Positions 1 through 9,516 of a stretch of 64,000 nt of DNA are shown piece by piece. A program made the translations under genes and the position numbers. The notes beneath the pieces were generated by a model. It was not told the origin of the DNA. It made no database searches and was given only the letters and a program-made list of their open reading frames with translations. The DNA comes from Ornithinibacillus gellani (GTDB lineage Bacteria > Bacillota > Bacilli > Bacillales > Amphibacillaceae). The number at the start of each line of letters is the position of its first letter. Position 1 is the stretch's first letter. The stretch spans positions 62,001-126,000 of the forward strand of contig NZ_QTSZ01000047.1 in NCBI RefSeq assembly GCF_003730295.1, given 5' to 3'.

Positions 1-288
1 ACATTATATGCCGGCTTTATGACGGGGGCTTTCAATCGAGTAGAATCAGCTGTAAATAATGAAATTGGTGAGCAAACGTTAGATTTGCCAGCTGCAGCAC
101 AGGATAACTATCAGCTTATACAGGAGCAGGTACAGCTTATTCAAGACCCACAAGTACGGAATCATGCAGCTGATATGATTGCTACTGTATTTAAATCGGG
201 ATTTTCACAAATGTTTATCACGACGGCAGTGCTTTCGTTTTGTGTACTGATGGCGGGAATTTATTTAACAAAAAAATCCAAGCTATAG
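1..288 (+). CDS. C-terminal end of an MFS drug-type transporter (partial)
   Basis: The reading frame is already open at base 1, so the gene starts upstream of the window. About 95 residues are visible: a long extracytoplasmic-looking loop, then one hydrophobic segment (FITTAVLSFCVLMAGIYL) and a basic tail ending KKSKL. A loop followed by a last helix and a short basic tail is typical of 14-helix DHA2 (EmrB/QacA-like) multidrug transporters, but the diagnostic N-terminal motifs are outside the window, so the family is inference. A weak stem-loop follows at about 308-334. Confidence 0.5.
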   Translation, partial: TLYAGFMTGAFNRVESAVNNEIGEQTLDLPAAAQDNYQLIQEQVQLIQDPQVRNHAADMIATVFKSGFSQMFITTAVLSFCVLMAGIYLTKKSKL

Positions 289-402
289 TAAAAGAGACAA
301 ACCCAGTTTTTAACAATAAAATTGGGATTGTTATCATTCGGCGTATATATTTACCTACCAATGTCGCTAAATAAACAATTTTTTAACTTTTTGCCATTTA
401 AC

Positions 403-417
403 AATTTCTAGAAAATT
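403..417. promoter_or_regulatory. Candidate CodY box upstream of oppA1
   Basis: The 15-mer AATTTCTAGAAAATT matches the CodY consensus AATTTTCWGAAAATT at 13 of 15 positions and is almost palindromic. It lies about 230 bp before oppA1. CodY control of opp operons is known in Bacillales; binding here is inferred. Otherwise 289-648 holds only AT-rich DNA with TATAAT-like hexamers (for example 566-571) that lack convincing -35 partners. Confidence 0.45.
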
Positions 418-648
418 TATATCAAATGATATATCATGTAAAAACGGTGTAATATATTGAAATAACAAGGCTTTCACGAATGTTGTTTACCCGAATAATC
501 TTATAATGAAACCACCATTTTGTGACTATTTCTAAAAAAGAGGATGCAAAATATGTCGAAAGGTTGTATAATGTTCAACACAGATAAATTTTATATAACA
601 CTAAATTATCTGAATAATTAAACGTACACCATGAGGAGGTTTATACGT

Positions 649-2304
649 ATGAAGACAAAGAAATGGTCCCTGCTGGCAATTATGCTGTTGGCATTAGGGA
701 TGATTCTTGCTGCCTGCGGCGGTGGAGACGACAACAAAGATAAGGACAACGCGGGCAAAGAAGATAGTGGAAGCGAAGAGCTTGCAAAGGATCAGACACT
801 TAATTTAAACATTAAGACAGAACCACCTACCCTTGATCCGGGTCTTGCAACAGATACGACTTCCTCAGCTGTTCTTTATCAGACTTTTGAGGGATTAATG
901 CGTGTCGATCAAGAAGGCGAAGTAAAAGAAGCAATGGCGGAATCATATGAAGTATCTGATGATCAGCTGACTTATACTTTTAAAATTCGTGAAGATGCCA
1001 AGTGGTCAAATGGTGACCCAGTTACAGCTCAAGACTTTGAGTATGCGTGGAAATGGGTATTGAACCCAGATAACGCAGATGCAGACTATGCTTACCAGCT
1101 ATATGTAATTAAAGGTGCACAAGCTGCAAAAGAAGACGAAGGTTCACTAGATGATGTAGGTGTGAAAGCAGAAGACGACCATACATTAGTTGTTACGCTT
1201 GAACAACCAACACCATACTTCCTAGAATTGACAGCTTTCTACACATACTACCCAATTAACCACAATGTTGCGGAAGAAAACGGTAAATGGGCATTGGAAG
1301 CTGGAGAAGATTACGTAACAAACGGTCCATTCCTAATGGAATCTTGGGCACATAAAGATAAAATTGTTCTAAAGAAAAATCCGGAATACTGGGATGCAGA
1401 GACAGTTAAATTAGAAACAGTTAATTTATACATGATTGATGATGAAAATACATCCTTGCAAATGTTTGAAAGAGGCGAGCTTGACTGGGCTGGTTCTCCA
1501 ACAGATGCATTGCCTTTAGCTGCAATTCCTGCTAAGAAAGATGAAGGCAGCTTAAACATTTCACCGAATGCTGGTGTTTACTACTATGCATTCAATACAG
1601 AAGCAGAGCCTTTTGATAATGCAAACATTCGTAAAGCATTCTCTATGGCAATTAACCGTAAAGGTATTGTTGAGAATATAACAAAAGGGGAGCAGCAGCC
1701 AGCTATGGCATTGGTGCCACCTTCCATCTTTGAAGAAAATGAAAAAGGCTATTACGAAGATAATGACGTAGATGAAGCGAAAAAGTATTTGGAAAAAGGC
1801 TTGGAAGAGCTAGGCTTAGACAAGCTTCCAAAAGTGAAGCTTTCTATTAACACAAGTGAAGCACATGCTTCCATCGCACAGGCTATTCAAGATATGTGGA
1901 GAGAAAATCTTGGTGTCGATGTAGAATTGAATAACGAAGAGTGGAACGTATATTTGGATTCCCTAGGTGAAGGAAACTTCCAAATCGGACGTATGGGATG
2001 GAACGCAGACTTTAACGATGCGATCAACTTCCTTGAAATCTTTGAACATGTAGGTGGAAACAACTACACAAACTGGGAAAATGAAGAATATGCAGCATTG
2101 CTTGAAAAGTCTAGAACAGAAACTGATGAAGACGCGCGTAGAGATATTTTACGTCAGGCAGAAGAAATCTTCATGGATGAAATGCCTGTTGCACCAATCT
2201 ATTTCTATACAAACGTGTGGTTGAATCAAGATTACGTAAAAGGTATTAACGTATCACCACTTGGTGGCATCCAGTTGAAATGGGGCTACGTAACAGAGCA
2301 TTAA
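649..2304 (+). CDS. oppA: Oligopeptide ABC transporter substrate-binding lipoprotein OppA (copy 1)
   Basis: Extracytoplasmic lipoprotein that captures oligopeptides and delivers them to OppBC. The start is ATG 649, 9 bases after a GAGGAGG site; an ATG at 631 lies upstream of that site and is rejected. The protein is 551 aa with a lipoprotein signal (lipobox LAAC, Cys23), an acidic Asp/Lys/Gly linker, then an SBP_bac_5 domain from about residue 50 to the end. It is clearly related to oppA copy 2 at 7357 but more diverged than the downstream permease genes. A strong hairpin follows, so oppA is probably made in excess over oppBCDF. Peptide specificity cannot be read from sequence. Confidence 0.93.
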   Translation: MKTKKWSLLAIMLLALGMILAACGGGDDNKDKDNAGKEDSGSEELAKDQTLNLNIKTEPPTLDPGLATDTTSSAVLYQTFEGLMRVDQEGEVKEAMAESYEVSDDQLTYTFKIREDAKWSNGDPVTAQDFEYAWKWVLNPDNADADYAYQLYVIKGAQAAKEDEGSLDDVGVKAEDDHTLVVTLEQPTPYFLELTAFYTYYPINHNVAEENGKWALEAGEDYVTNGPFLMESWAHKDKIVLKKNPEYWDAETVKLETVNLYMIDDENTSLQMFERGELDWAGSPTDALPLAAIPAKKDEGSLNISPNAGVYYYAFNTEAEPFDNANIRKAFSMAINRKGIVENITKGEQQPAMALVPPSIFEENEKGYYEDNDVDEAKKYLEKGLEELGLDKLPKVKLSINTSEAHASIAQAIQDMWRENLGVDVELNNEEWNVYLDSLGEGNFQIGRMGWNADFNDAINFLEIFEHVGGNNYTNWENEEYAALLEKSRTETDEDARRDILRQAEEIFMDEMPVAPIYFYTNVWLNQDYVKGINVSPLGGIQLKWGYVTEH

Positions 2305-2318
2305 TCCTTTTAAACCAA

Positions 2319-2371
2319 TAGCAAATATAAGGTATATGGAGAAGTCCGTGTACCTTATATTGCTACTTTTT
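2319..2371 (+). terminator. Terminator between oppA1 and oppB1
   Basis: A near-perfect stem (about 15 bp; arms 2319-2334 and 2351-2365) is followed by CTTTTTATT. Its position inside an operon suggests partial termination that sets a high OppA:OppBCDF ratio, as in many binding-protein-dependent importers. Confidence 0.75.
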
Positions 2372-2438
2372 ATTGTAATTTCTATCAGCTTGTGATCACT
2401 CCCCAATTTTCACTTCGGCCTGCATAAAGGCTGCTGTT

Positions 2439-2496
2439 TAACCATTCCCTCATTCTGATAAACTGCGATAAGTTTATTAGAAGGAGTAAATGGTTA
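2439..2496. repeat. Long imperfect hairpin in the oppA1-oppB1 spacer
   Basis: Arms 2439-2464 and 2470-2496 pair at about 22 of 26 positions around a 5-base loop (GCGAT). No T-tract follows, so it is not a simple terminator. It could be an RNA-processing or stability element, or the remnant of a palindromic repeat. Nothing else is recognised in the rest of the 2372-2673 spacer. Confidence 0.5.
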
Positions 2497-2673
2497 GCCG
2501 ATGAATCGTGTTTTTCCATACAAATAAAGAGACGATATATTCGGTTATTACTTGTAAGCAGGCGTGTGCGTACTTCGAATGAGAGGCAAGCAGCTATTGC
2601 GGCTAGCCGTCTTCTAACGAAAGTCCAGCGATGTGTGCTTCATTTTATTTAAGGAATACGGAGGTGCAAACCC

Positions 2674-3609
2674 TTGGCCAAATACTTATTAAAGCGGCTA
2701 GGTTATATTCTTGTATCATTGTTTTTTATTGTAACAATTACTTTTTTTCTCATGAAGGCTGCACCGGGCGGACCATTTGCGTCTGAGCGAAAGCTTCCGC
2801 CAGCAATTGAACAGCAAATGAATGAGGCATATGGCTTGAATGATCCAATCATTAAACAATATGGAGACTACTTGGTCAATGTTGTTAAATTTGATTTCGG
2901 ACCATCCTTTAAATATACAGGCCAGGAAGTAAGTGACATTATTAAAAGAAGCTTTCCTTATTCTTTAATACTAGGTTTGGAAGCTATCTTTCTAGCATTA
3001 GCAGTTGGTGTGTTATTAGGTGTTGTTGCTGCGCTAAAGCATAATAAATTCGGTGATTATATCGCCATGGTGATAGCGGTGCTTGGTATATCAGTCCCAA
3101 GCTTTATCATGGCAACGATATTGCAATATATCTTTGCCATTAAACTGCAAGCATTGCCTGTAGCGCGGTTCGAATCCTTTGCTCACACGATATTGCCGGC
3201 AGTAGCACTTGCTACAACTCCGCTTGCATTTATCGCTCGACTAATGCGCTCCAGTATGCTGGAAGTTTTAAATGCAGATTATATTAAGACCGCTAAATCC
3301 AAGGGGATGAGCGAACGAGTCGTCACCTATAAACACGCATTGAGGAATGCTATTTTGCCAGTTGTATCCTATCTGGGACCACTTGTTGTCGGTATTTTAA
3401 CTGGTAGTTTTATTATCGAGAAAATCTTTGGTATTCCTGGACTCGGTAACGAATTTGTCGTCAGTGTAACAAACCGTGACTATACCGTTATCATGGGTAC
3501 GACAGTATTCTTTAGTGTCCTTTTACTATTTTCAATCTTGGTTGTTGACCTAATTTATGGTCTAGTTGACCCTCGCATCAAAGTGACAGACGGAGGTGGG
3601 AAGGAATAA
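2674..3609 (+). CDS. oppB: Oligopeptide ABC transporter permease OppB (copy 1)
   Basis: Inner-membrane permease that forms the oligopeptide channel with OppC. The start is TTG 2674 after a GGAGGTG site. The 311-aa protein has an N-terminal helix (residues 7-27), an extracytoplasmic region with the family motif PGGPF, then five more helices. An EAA-type loop that contacts the ATPases ends in RNAILP, and the C-terminus reads [12 protein letters not shown]. The protein is nearly identical to copy 2 (9517), but the DNA differs at many third positions. It overlaps oppC by one base. Confidence 0.93.
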   Translation: MAKYLLKRLGYILVSLFFIVTITFFLMKAAPGGPFASERKLPPAIEQQMNEAYGLNDPIIKQYGDYLVNVVKFDFGPSFKYTGQEVSDIIKRSFPYSLILGLEAIFLALAVGVLLGVVAALKHNKFGDYIAMVIAVLGISVPSFIMATILQYIFAIKLQALPVARFESFAHTILPAVALATTPLAFIARLMRSSMLEVLNADYIKTAKSKGMSERVVTYKHALRNAILPVVSYLGPLVVGILTGSFIIEKIFGIPGLGNEFVVSVTNRDYTVIMGTTVFFSVLLLFSILVVDLIYGLVDPRIKVTDGGGKE

Positions 3610-4529
3610 TGGAGCAGTTGAAGTTGAATAACGCTGATTTCGAACCGATTTCAGATAAGAAATTTGACACAGAAAAGATCGCCGGTGAAAGTACCTCCTA
3701 CTGGAAGGATGCTTGGCGCCGCTTTCGTAAAAATAAACTAGCATTAGCAGGTGTTGTTATTATTATCCTGCTGGGAATTATGTCATTTGCAGGTGGCCCG
3801 ATTTCGGGTCAAAACTATTATCAAAATGATTTGATGAATGCTAACCAAAAACCTTCCGCCGAGCACTGGTTTGGGACGGATAACCTTGGTCGTGACGTGT
3901 TTGCTAGAACATGGTATGGAGCAAAAATTTCCTTGTTCATCGGGCTAATGGCCGCCCTGATTGACCTTATCATTGGGATTATTTGGGGAGCTGTTGCCGG
4001 TTTCTTCGGTGGCAAGGTGGATGAATATATGATGCGGATTGCCGACATTTTATATGGCGTGCCGTATTTATTGGTCGTTATTTTATTGATGGTTATTATG
4101 CCTCCTGGTTTATGGACGCTCATTATCGCGATGACCATTACCGGGTGGATTAACATGGCAAGGATTGTACGTGGACAAGTAATGCAGCTGCGTTCGGAGG
4201 AATATGTGATGGCATCACAATCATTAGGTGCCAGCAATTCTCGTCTGTTGTTTAGACATTTGGTTCCAAACACGATGGGACCGATTCTTGTTACCCTGAC
4301 TTTAACGATTCCAAGTGCTATTTTTACCGAGGCTTTTCTAAGCTTCCTCGGACTTGGTGTACCGGCTCCTTTAGCGAGTTGGGGTACCATGTCATCTGAT
4401 GCACTCGGATCTTTACAATACTACCCATTCCAGCTATTCTTCCCAGCCTTCTTTATTTGCCTAACGATGCTGGCATTTAACGTAATTGGAGATGGTATGC
4501 GAGATGCACTGGATCCGAAGGGACGCTAG
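3609..4529 (+). CDS. oppC: Oligopeptide ABC transporter permease OppC (copy 1)
   Basis: Partner permease of OppB. The ATG shares its A with the oppB stop codon (translational coupling). The protein is 306 aa: a cytoplasmic N-terminal tail of about 45 residues, a first helix (about 46-66), the family motif HWFGTDNLGRD (about 87-97), then five helices with an EAA loop ending in HLVPN. From about residue 60 onward it differs from copy 2 at only a few positions, whereas the N-terminal 30 residues are strongly diverged, so selection is concentrated on the membrane core. Confidence 0.93.
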   Translation: MEQLKLNNADFEPISDKKFDTEKIAGESTSYWKDAWRRFRKNKLALAGVVIIILLGIMSFAGGPISGQNYYQNDLMNANQKPSAEHWFGTDNLGRDVFARTWYGAKISLFIGLMAALIDLIIGIIWGAVAGFFGGKVDEYMMRIADILYGVPYLLVVILLMVIMPPGLWTLIIAMTITGWINMARIVRGQVMQLRSEEYVMASQSLGASNSRLLFRHLVPNTMGPILVTLTLTIPSAIFTEAFLSFLGLGVPAPLASWGTMSSDALGSLQYYPFQLFFPAFFICLTMLAFNVIGDGMRDALDPKGR

Positions 4530-4579
4530 AACGGCGCAATCAACAAGGGGATGATACTTGTTGAGAAAGGAGAACGTAA

Positions 4580-5611
4580 GTGATGAAAAAATTACTGGAA
4601 GTGAAAGATCTTTCCGTTTCATTTGATACATTTGCTGGCGAAGTGAAAGCCATTCGCGGCGTAACCTTTGATCTGGATAAAAACGAAACACTCGCCATTG
4701 TTGGTGAGTCTGGCTCTGGTAAAAGTGTTACAGCGCAATCACTCATGCGTCTGATTCCGATGCCTCCAGGCAAGTTTACTGGTGGATCCATCCATTTTGA
4801 GGGAGAGGACCTGACGCAGAAATCAGAAAAACAAATGGAATCCATTCGGGGACAGGAAATTAGTATGATTTTCCAAGACCCGATGACATCCTTAAACCCG
4901 ACCATGACTGTTGGGAAACAAATCGCTGAGGGCCTAATCAAGCACCAGAACATGTCTAAAAAAGCTGCGCATGACCGTGGAATTGAACTCTTGAAGCTTG
5001 TAGGTATTCCTAACCCAGAAGCGCGGATTAAACAATATCCACACCAATATTCCGGTGGTATGCGTCAACGTGCCATGATTGCAATTGCACTTGCTTGTAA
5101 TCCAAAAATCTTGATTGCTGACGAACCTACGACAGCATTGGATGTAACCATTCAAGCACAAATTCTGGACTTAATGCGTGAACTTCAGGAAAAAACCGGA
5201 ACAGCCATTATTTTAATTACCCATGACCTGGGTGTAGTGGCAAATGCTGCTAGTCGTGTTGCGGTTATGTACGGTGGAAAGATTGTTGAAACCGGTAATG
5301 TGGATGAGATTTTTTACAATCCAAAACATCCATATACATGGGGATTACTAGGCTCCATGCCAAAGCTGGATAATGAGGATGAAGAATTACAGGCCATCCC
5401 AGGGTCACCGCCAGACCTTTTGGATCCACCGAAAGGCTGCCCGTTCGTAACACGTTGTCCGTATGCGATGAAGGTATGTGAAAATCATATGCCTGAATAT
5501 ACAGAGCTATCGGATACGCAGAAAACTGCTTGCTGGCTTCTGGATGAACGTGCACCTAAGGTTGACCCACCGGAATCTGCAAAAGTGGGAGGCTCGAAGG
5601 TACATGGATAA
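4580..5611 (+). CDS. oppD: Oligopeptide ABC transporter ATPase OppD (copy 1)
   Basis: Cytoplasmic ATPase of the Opp importer. Two adjacent starts are possible, GTG 4580 and ATG 4583; the paralogue starts at the equivalent GTG, and AAAGGAG (4567-4573) serves either. The 343-aa product has Walker A GESGSGKS (42-49), signature YSGGMRQR, Walker [13 protein letters not shown], and a C-terminal oligo_HPY domain ([12 protein letters not shown]). Four cysteines in the tail fit the Cys-rich motif of OppD/DppD proteins, proposed to bind an iron-sulfur cluster in some members. Its end overlaps oppF by 8 bases. Confidence 0.92.
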   Translation: MMKKLLEVKDLSVSFDTFAGEVKAIRGVTFDLDKNETLAIVGESGSGKSVTAQSLMRLIPMPPGKFTGGSIHFEGEDLTQKSEKQMESIRGQEISMIFQDPMTSLNPTMTVGKQIAEGLIKHQNMSKKAAHDRGIELLKLVGIPNPEARIKQYPHQYSGGMRQRAMIAIALACNPKILIADEPTTALDVTIQAQILDLMRELQEKTGTAIILITHDLGVVANAASRVAVMYGGKIVETGNVDEIFYNPKHPYTWGLLGSMPKLDNEDEELQAIPGSPPDLLDPPKGCPFVTRCPYAMKVCENHMPEYTELSDTQKTACWLLDERAPKVDPPESAKVGGSKVHG

Positions 5612-6608
5612 TCGTGAGAAACTATTAGAAATTAAGGATTTAAAGAAACACTTCAAGATTGATCGTTCGAATGTGTTGAAAGCGGTCGATGGAATTTCCT
5701 TTGATATTTTCAAGGGAGAAACCTTTGGACTTGTTGGAGAATCTGGTTGCGGTAAATCAACTGCAGGTAGAACCATCATGCGTTTATATGAAGCGACAGC
5801 TGGAGAGGTTAATTTTCATGGTGAAAATGTCCATGCAAAAAAATCAAAAAAAGAGCTGAAGCAGTTTAACCAGCGTATGCAGATGATTTTCCAGGATCCA
5901 TATGCATCCTTGAACCCCCGCATGACAGTAAAGGATATCATTGCGGAGGGAATCGATATTCATGGCTTGGTTAACACGAAAAAAGAACGAACTGAACGCG
6001 TAAACCAACTATTGGAAACGGTAGGCCTGAACACAGAACATGGTAACCGTTACCCACATGAATTTAGTGGTGGTCAACGTCAGCGTATCGGAATTGCCCG
6101 TGCATTGGCGGTTAATCCCGATTTTATCGTTGCTGATGAGCCTATTTCAGCATTGGACGTTTCCATTCAGGCGCAGGTTGTAAACCTTTTGAAACGACTG
6201 CAAAAAGAACATGGCCTCACCTATTTATTTATTGCCCATGACCTATCCATGGTAAAGCATATAAGTGATCGCGTTGGGGTAATGTATCTAGGAAGCATGG
6301 CAGAAATTGCTACGAGTGATGAATTGTATGCAGAACCTTTGCACCCATATACACAGGCATTGCTCAGCGCCATCCCACTAGCAGATCCGGAAGTGGAACG
6401 CTCCAGAGAACGAATTATCGTTGAAGGTGACGTACCAAGTCCTATCAATCCGCCAAGTGGTTGCCGTTTCCGTACGAGATGTCCATTTGCAACCGATATT
6501 TGTGCACAAGCCGTACCTGAATTTAAAGAACATAAAAAAGGCCACTGGGTAGCATGTCATTTATATGATGAAAAATATAAAGACAATTTTCCAGCAGCCC
6601 AAAAATAA
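5604..6608 (+). CDS. oppF: Oligopeptide ABC transporter ATPase OppF (copy 1)
   Basis: Second ATPase of the importer. ATG 5604, inside the end of oppD and after GTGGGAGG, gives a 334-aa protein; an upstream in-frame ATG at 5478 would only add residues overlapping oppD and is rejected. Walker A GESGCGKS is at 45-52, followed by [14 protein letters not shown], the signature FSGGQRQR, Walker [12 protein letters not shown] and the oligo_HPY tail with the Cys motif ([10 protein letters not shown]). It is the last gene of the first opp operon and is followed by a strong terminator. Confidence 0.92.
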   Translation: MDNREKLLEIKDLKKHFKIDRSNVLKAVDGISFDIFKGETFGLVGESGCGKSTAGRTIMRLYEATAGEVNFHGENVHAKKSKKELKQFNQRMQMIFQDPYASLNPRMTVKDIIAEGIDIHGLVNTKKERTERVNQLLETVGLNTEHGNRYPHEFSGGQRQRIGIARALAVNPDFIVADEPISALDVSIQAQVVNLLKRLQKEHGLTYLFIAHDLSMVKHISDRVGVMYLGSMAEIATSDELYAEPLHPYTQALLSAIPLADPEVERSRERIIVEGDVPSPINPPSGCRFRTRCPFATDICAQAVPEFKEHKKGHWVACHLYDEKYKDNFPAAQK

Positions 6609-6627
6609 AAAGTATAGATAGAATGAT

Positions 6628-6678
6628 AGAGATGTTTCCAAGCGATGAACCTCGCAAGGAAACATCTCTTTTTATTTG
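6628..6678 (+). terminator. Terminator of the first opp operon
   Basis: A 12-bp perfect stem (AGAGATGTTTCC with GGAAACATCTCT) is followed by TTTTATTT. It separates the two opp operons transcriptionally. Confidence 0.85.
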
Positions 6679-6699
6679 GCAAAAATAGGGTCGAACGAA

Positions 6700-7010
6700 C
6701 ATCCGTTAAAAAATCAGAGTAGAGTTGCTGGAAATTGGATGAAGGAGTCTGAACTGTCAAAAGATCCTAGTCCGAACGCCGGAAACTAAACGGTAGCAGC
6801 TGAACCGTCAAAAAATCCTGGTCCGAACGCCGGAAACTAAACGGAAGCGGCTGAATCGTCAAAAAATGCTAACCCGAACGCTGAAAACTAAACGAAAGCA
6901 GCCGAACCGTCAAAAAATCCTGGTCCGAACGCTGGAAACTAAACGAAAACAGCTGAACCGTCAAAAAGTCGATACCTGAAAGCCGGAAACTAAACGAAAG
7001 CATCGGAACC
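6700..7010. repeat. 51-bp tandem repeat array, type A (array A1)
   Basis: Five full 51-bp units start at 6751, 6802, 6853, 6904 and 6955, with a degenerate unit before (about 6700-6750) and a broken one after. Each unit reads roughly GAACCGTCAAAAAATCC, 13 bases, GGAAACT, AAACGAAAGCAGCT. A TAA in every unit closes one frame. The array fills the spacer between oppF1 and oppA2. Units differ at about 5-20% of positions. The same skeleton occurs at 37281-38225 and 58651-59226. Confidence 0.9.
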
Positions 7011-7356
7011 TTCCATGTAATCCAGTTGGGATATCCAACTACCCTTTTCGTATAAACTTTTTGCTAGAATCTAAGGAAGCTGCACTACTTCATCAGGAAA
7101 ATCACTCCCCAAAAGGTTAATCTATGAAAGAATTGTCGTTTTATCTTGACAGCAATTACCTTCCCCTACAAGGAGCAAAAGAAAGGTTTCCTCAAAATGT
7201 AATAGAGAAACGTATGCTAGAAGGTTTTACAAAACTAGAAAAAAATAGTTGATGCAAATTTTTTGAATTCATAGTATAATGAACGACAAGGAAAGTTGAT
7301 AGATAATTCATTCTTTCCTAAAAAATAAAAAAGTATTAATAGGAGGGTCAATACGT
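7011..7356 (+). other. oppA2 upstream region
   Basis: AT-rich DNA. A small hairpin (AGTTGG, loop, CCAACT) lies near 7023-7040, and a TATAAT hexamer lies near 7274-7280 with only a poor -35 candidate (TTGATG about 20 bp upstream). It presumably carries the oppA2 promoter; no riboswitch is recognised. Confidence 0.3.
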
Positions 7357-9048
7357 ATGAATTGGAAGAAGTGGTCATTGCTTCTGGCACTTGTATTTGC
7401 CTTAAGTCTTGTCTTGACTGCATGTGGTGGAGACAAGGATGATGGCAAGGATAAAGAAGAAGGAAATGGAACAGAGCAAACAGATAATGGCAAGGACGGC
7501 GAAGCAAGTGATGGCGAGGAAAACCTGGCAGCCGATCAGACGTTAGACGTAAATATTAAGTCAGAACCACCATCCTTACACCCAGGTATGGCATCTGACA
7601 CGACCTCTGGTGCAGTGCTGAATAACGTATTTGAAGGTTTGGCACGCGTGAACCAAGAAGGTGAAGTGGAAAAGGCAATGGCAGAGGACTGGGAAGAGTC
7701 CGATGATTTGTTAACGTATACATTTAAGATTCGTGAAGATGCTAAGTGGTCCAATGGTGACCCAGTAACTGCACATGATTTTGAATATGCTTGGAAATGG
7801 GTTTTGGATCCGAATAATGCGGATACAGACTATGCTTACCAGCTTTATGTTATCAAGGGAGCGGAGGATGCTAAAGAAAATGGCGGCTCTTTAGATGATG
7901 TTGGTGTAAAAGCAGAAGATGATCATACTCTAGTCGTTGAGCTAGAACAACCAACTCCATATTTCTTGGAGCTGACAGCTTTCTATACTTACTTCCCAGT
8001 TAACCATAATGTGGTTGATGGAAATGATAAATGGGCAAACGAAGCTTCAGAGGAATACGTAACAAACGGCCCATTCTTGTTTGATTCTTGGGCACATAAA
8101 GACCAAATTGTATTAAAAAAGAACCCAGAATACTGGGATGCTGATACAGTTAAACTAGAAACAGTTAACATGTATATGATTGATGAGGAAGATACTGCAA
8201 AATCCATGTACGACCAAGGCGAATTGGACTGGCTTGGATCTCCAACAGATTCCATTCCATTAGCTGCAATCCCATCTTTGAAGGATGAAGGCGTATTAAA
8301 TATTTCACCACAAGCTGGTGTTTATTACTACGCATTTAATACAGAAGAATCACCTTTTGATAACGTGAATATCCGTAAGGCGTTCGCATTGGCAATTAAC
8401 CGTCAAGGAATTGTAGACAACATTACAAAAGGGGAGCAACAGCCAGCAATGGCACTCGTTCCACCTTCCATCTTTGAATCTAACAACGAAGGTTACTTCA
8501 AAGATAATGATGTTGAAAAAGCGAAAGAATATCTAGAAGAAGGTTTGAAAGAATTAGGTCTGGATAAACTTCCAAAGGTTAAGCTTTCTTACAACACAAG
8601 TGAAGCGCACGGAGCAATTGCTCAGGCTGTTCAGGACATGTGGAGAGAGAATTTGGAAGTCGATGTTGAGTTGAACAACGAAGAGTGGAACGTTTACCTG
8701 GATTCCATGGGTGCAGGTAACTTCCAGGTTGGTCGTATGGGTTGGGTAGCTGACTTTAACGACGCAATTAACTTTATCGAGATCTTCCAGTCCGTTGGTG
8801 GAAACAACTATACGAATTGGGAAGATGAAGAATATGCAGAGCTGATCGAGAAGTCACGCGTGGAAACGGATGACGCAGCTCGTGAAGAATTGCTTCACAA
8901 AGCAGAGGACATTTTTATGGATGCAATGCCTATTGCGCCAGTTTACTTCTATACAAACGTATGGGTAAACAAAGAAAATGTTAAAAATATTGAAGTATCA
9001 CCACTTGGTGTGATTCAGTACAAGTGGGGCTATATTGTAGAAGAATAA
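7357..9048 (+). CDS. oppA: Oligopeptide ABC transporter substrate-binding lipoprotein OppA (copy 2)
   Basis: Paralogue of the protein at 649. The start is ATG 7357 after AGGAGG. The 563-aa product has a lipobox LTAC (Cys23), a longer acidic Glu/Asp/Lys linker (about 26-60) and the SBP_bac_5 domain. Long stretches match copy 1, for example around EDAKWSNGDPVTA, QPTPYFLELTAFYTY and KGEQQPAMALVPPS, while other surface segments differ. This pattern suggests a retained function with possible tuning of peptide range. A terminator follows before oppB2. Confidence 0.93.
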   Translation: MNWKKWSLLLALVFALSLVLTACGGDKDDGKDKEEGNGTEQTDNGKDGEASDGEENLAADQTLDVNIKSEPPSLHPGMASDTTSGAVLNNVFEGLARVNQEGEVEKAMAEDWEESDDLLTYTFKIREDAKWSNGDPVTAHDFEYAWKWVLDPNNADTDYAYQLYVIKGAEDAKENGGSLDDVGVKAEDDHTLVVELEQPTPYFLELTAFYTYFPVNHNVVDGNDKWANEASEEYVTNGPFLFDSWAHKDQIVLKKNPEYWDADTVKLETVNMYMIDEEDTAKSMYDQGELDWLGSPTDSIPLAAIPSLKDEGVLNISPQAGVYYYAFNTEESPFDNVNIRKAFALAINRQGIVDNITKGEQQPAMALVPPSIFESNNEGYFKDNDVEKAKEYLEEGLKELGLDKLPKVKLSYNTSEAHGAIAQAVQDMWRENLEVDVELNNEEWNVYLDSMGAGNFQVGRMGWVADFNDAINFIEIFQSVGGNNYTNWEDEEYAELIEKSRVETDDAAREELLHKAEDIFMDAMPIAPVYFYTNVWVNKENVKNIEVSPLGVIQYKWGYIVEE

Positions 9049-9073
9049 GATTGCGATAATAAGTGAATCAAAT

Positions 9074-9320
9074 AGAGGCTGGAACAGAACCGGGCAAGTC
9101 TGCTAAATAGAAAGACAATTTGCTTTGGAAATCAATCACATATTTTGTGAGAACCATAAGTAGATAAAGCTGCTTGGCAACATAAAAGAAAGCACATGGT
9201 CTTAATGGCCATTGGACTAACTTTCATGTAGCCAAGCGAGCTAATCTATCGTTCGTATATTTCCGATGCAGTTAATTGTTGTTTTATTCTAGCATGATTA
9301 TGGGGATGCTCCAGTCTTTA
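9074..9320. repeat. Long palindromic element in the oppA2-oppB2 spacer
   Basis: The ends form an imperfect inverted repeat (AGAGGCTGGAACA at 9074-9086 against TGCTCCAGTCTTT at 9307-9319). Inside, AGTAGATAAAGCT and GCTTGGC pair with GCCAAGC and AGCTAATCTAT, and ACAT/GAAAG pairs with CTTTC/ATGT, so most of the 247 bp can fold into one long hairpin. No ORF is present. It looks like a non-autonomous palindromic repeat or a structured spacer RNA. It has no counterpart in the first opp operon. Confidence 0.5.
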
Positions 9321-9388
9321 TCTTGATGTTTGTTAAAAGTGAATCTGCTTTTCCAATACTGCGACTGGATAATCGTAAAAAGGTAGTT

Positions 9389-9416
9389 GGGGTGAATGAT
9401 CTTCACTCCTTTTTTA
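9389..9416 (+). terminator. Terminator between oppA2 and oppB2
   Basis: GGGGTGAA and TTCACTCC form an 8-bp stem with loop TGATC, followed by T6. As in the first operon, it sits between oppA and oppB and probably attenuates the distal genes. Confidence 0.7.
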
Positions 9417-9516
9417 AAGTGAAGAATGCGTTTGGGTATGAAAAGTATATCAAATTATTGGGAAATGGTGTTATTGGATAGGAATGAATGAATTGTAGAT
9501 TTGGAGGTGCGAACAT

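Noticed and set aside
3821-4390. 189-codon antisense ORF in oppC1, and similar antisense ORFs in hut, appC and yocH genes
   Set aside because: Shadows of well-supported genes on the other strand, without their own ribosome-binding sites.
7256-7270. CodY box upstream of oppA2
   Set aside because: AATTTTTTGAATTCA matches the consensus at only about 10 of 15 positions, expected by chance in AT-rich DNA.
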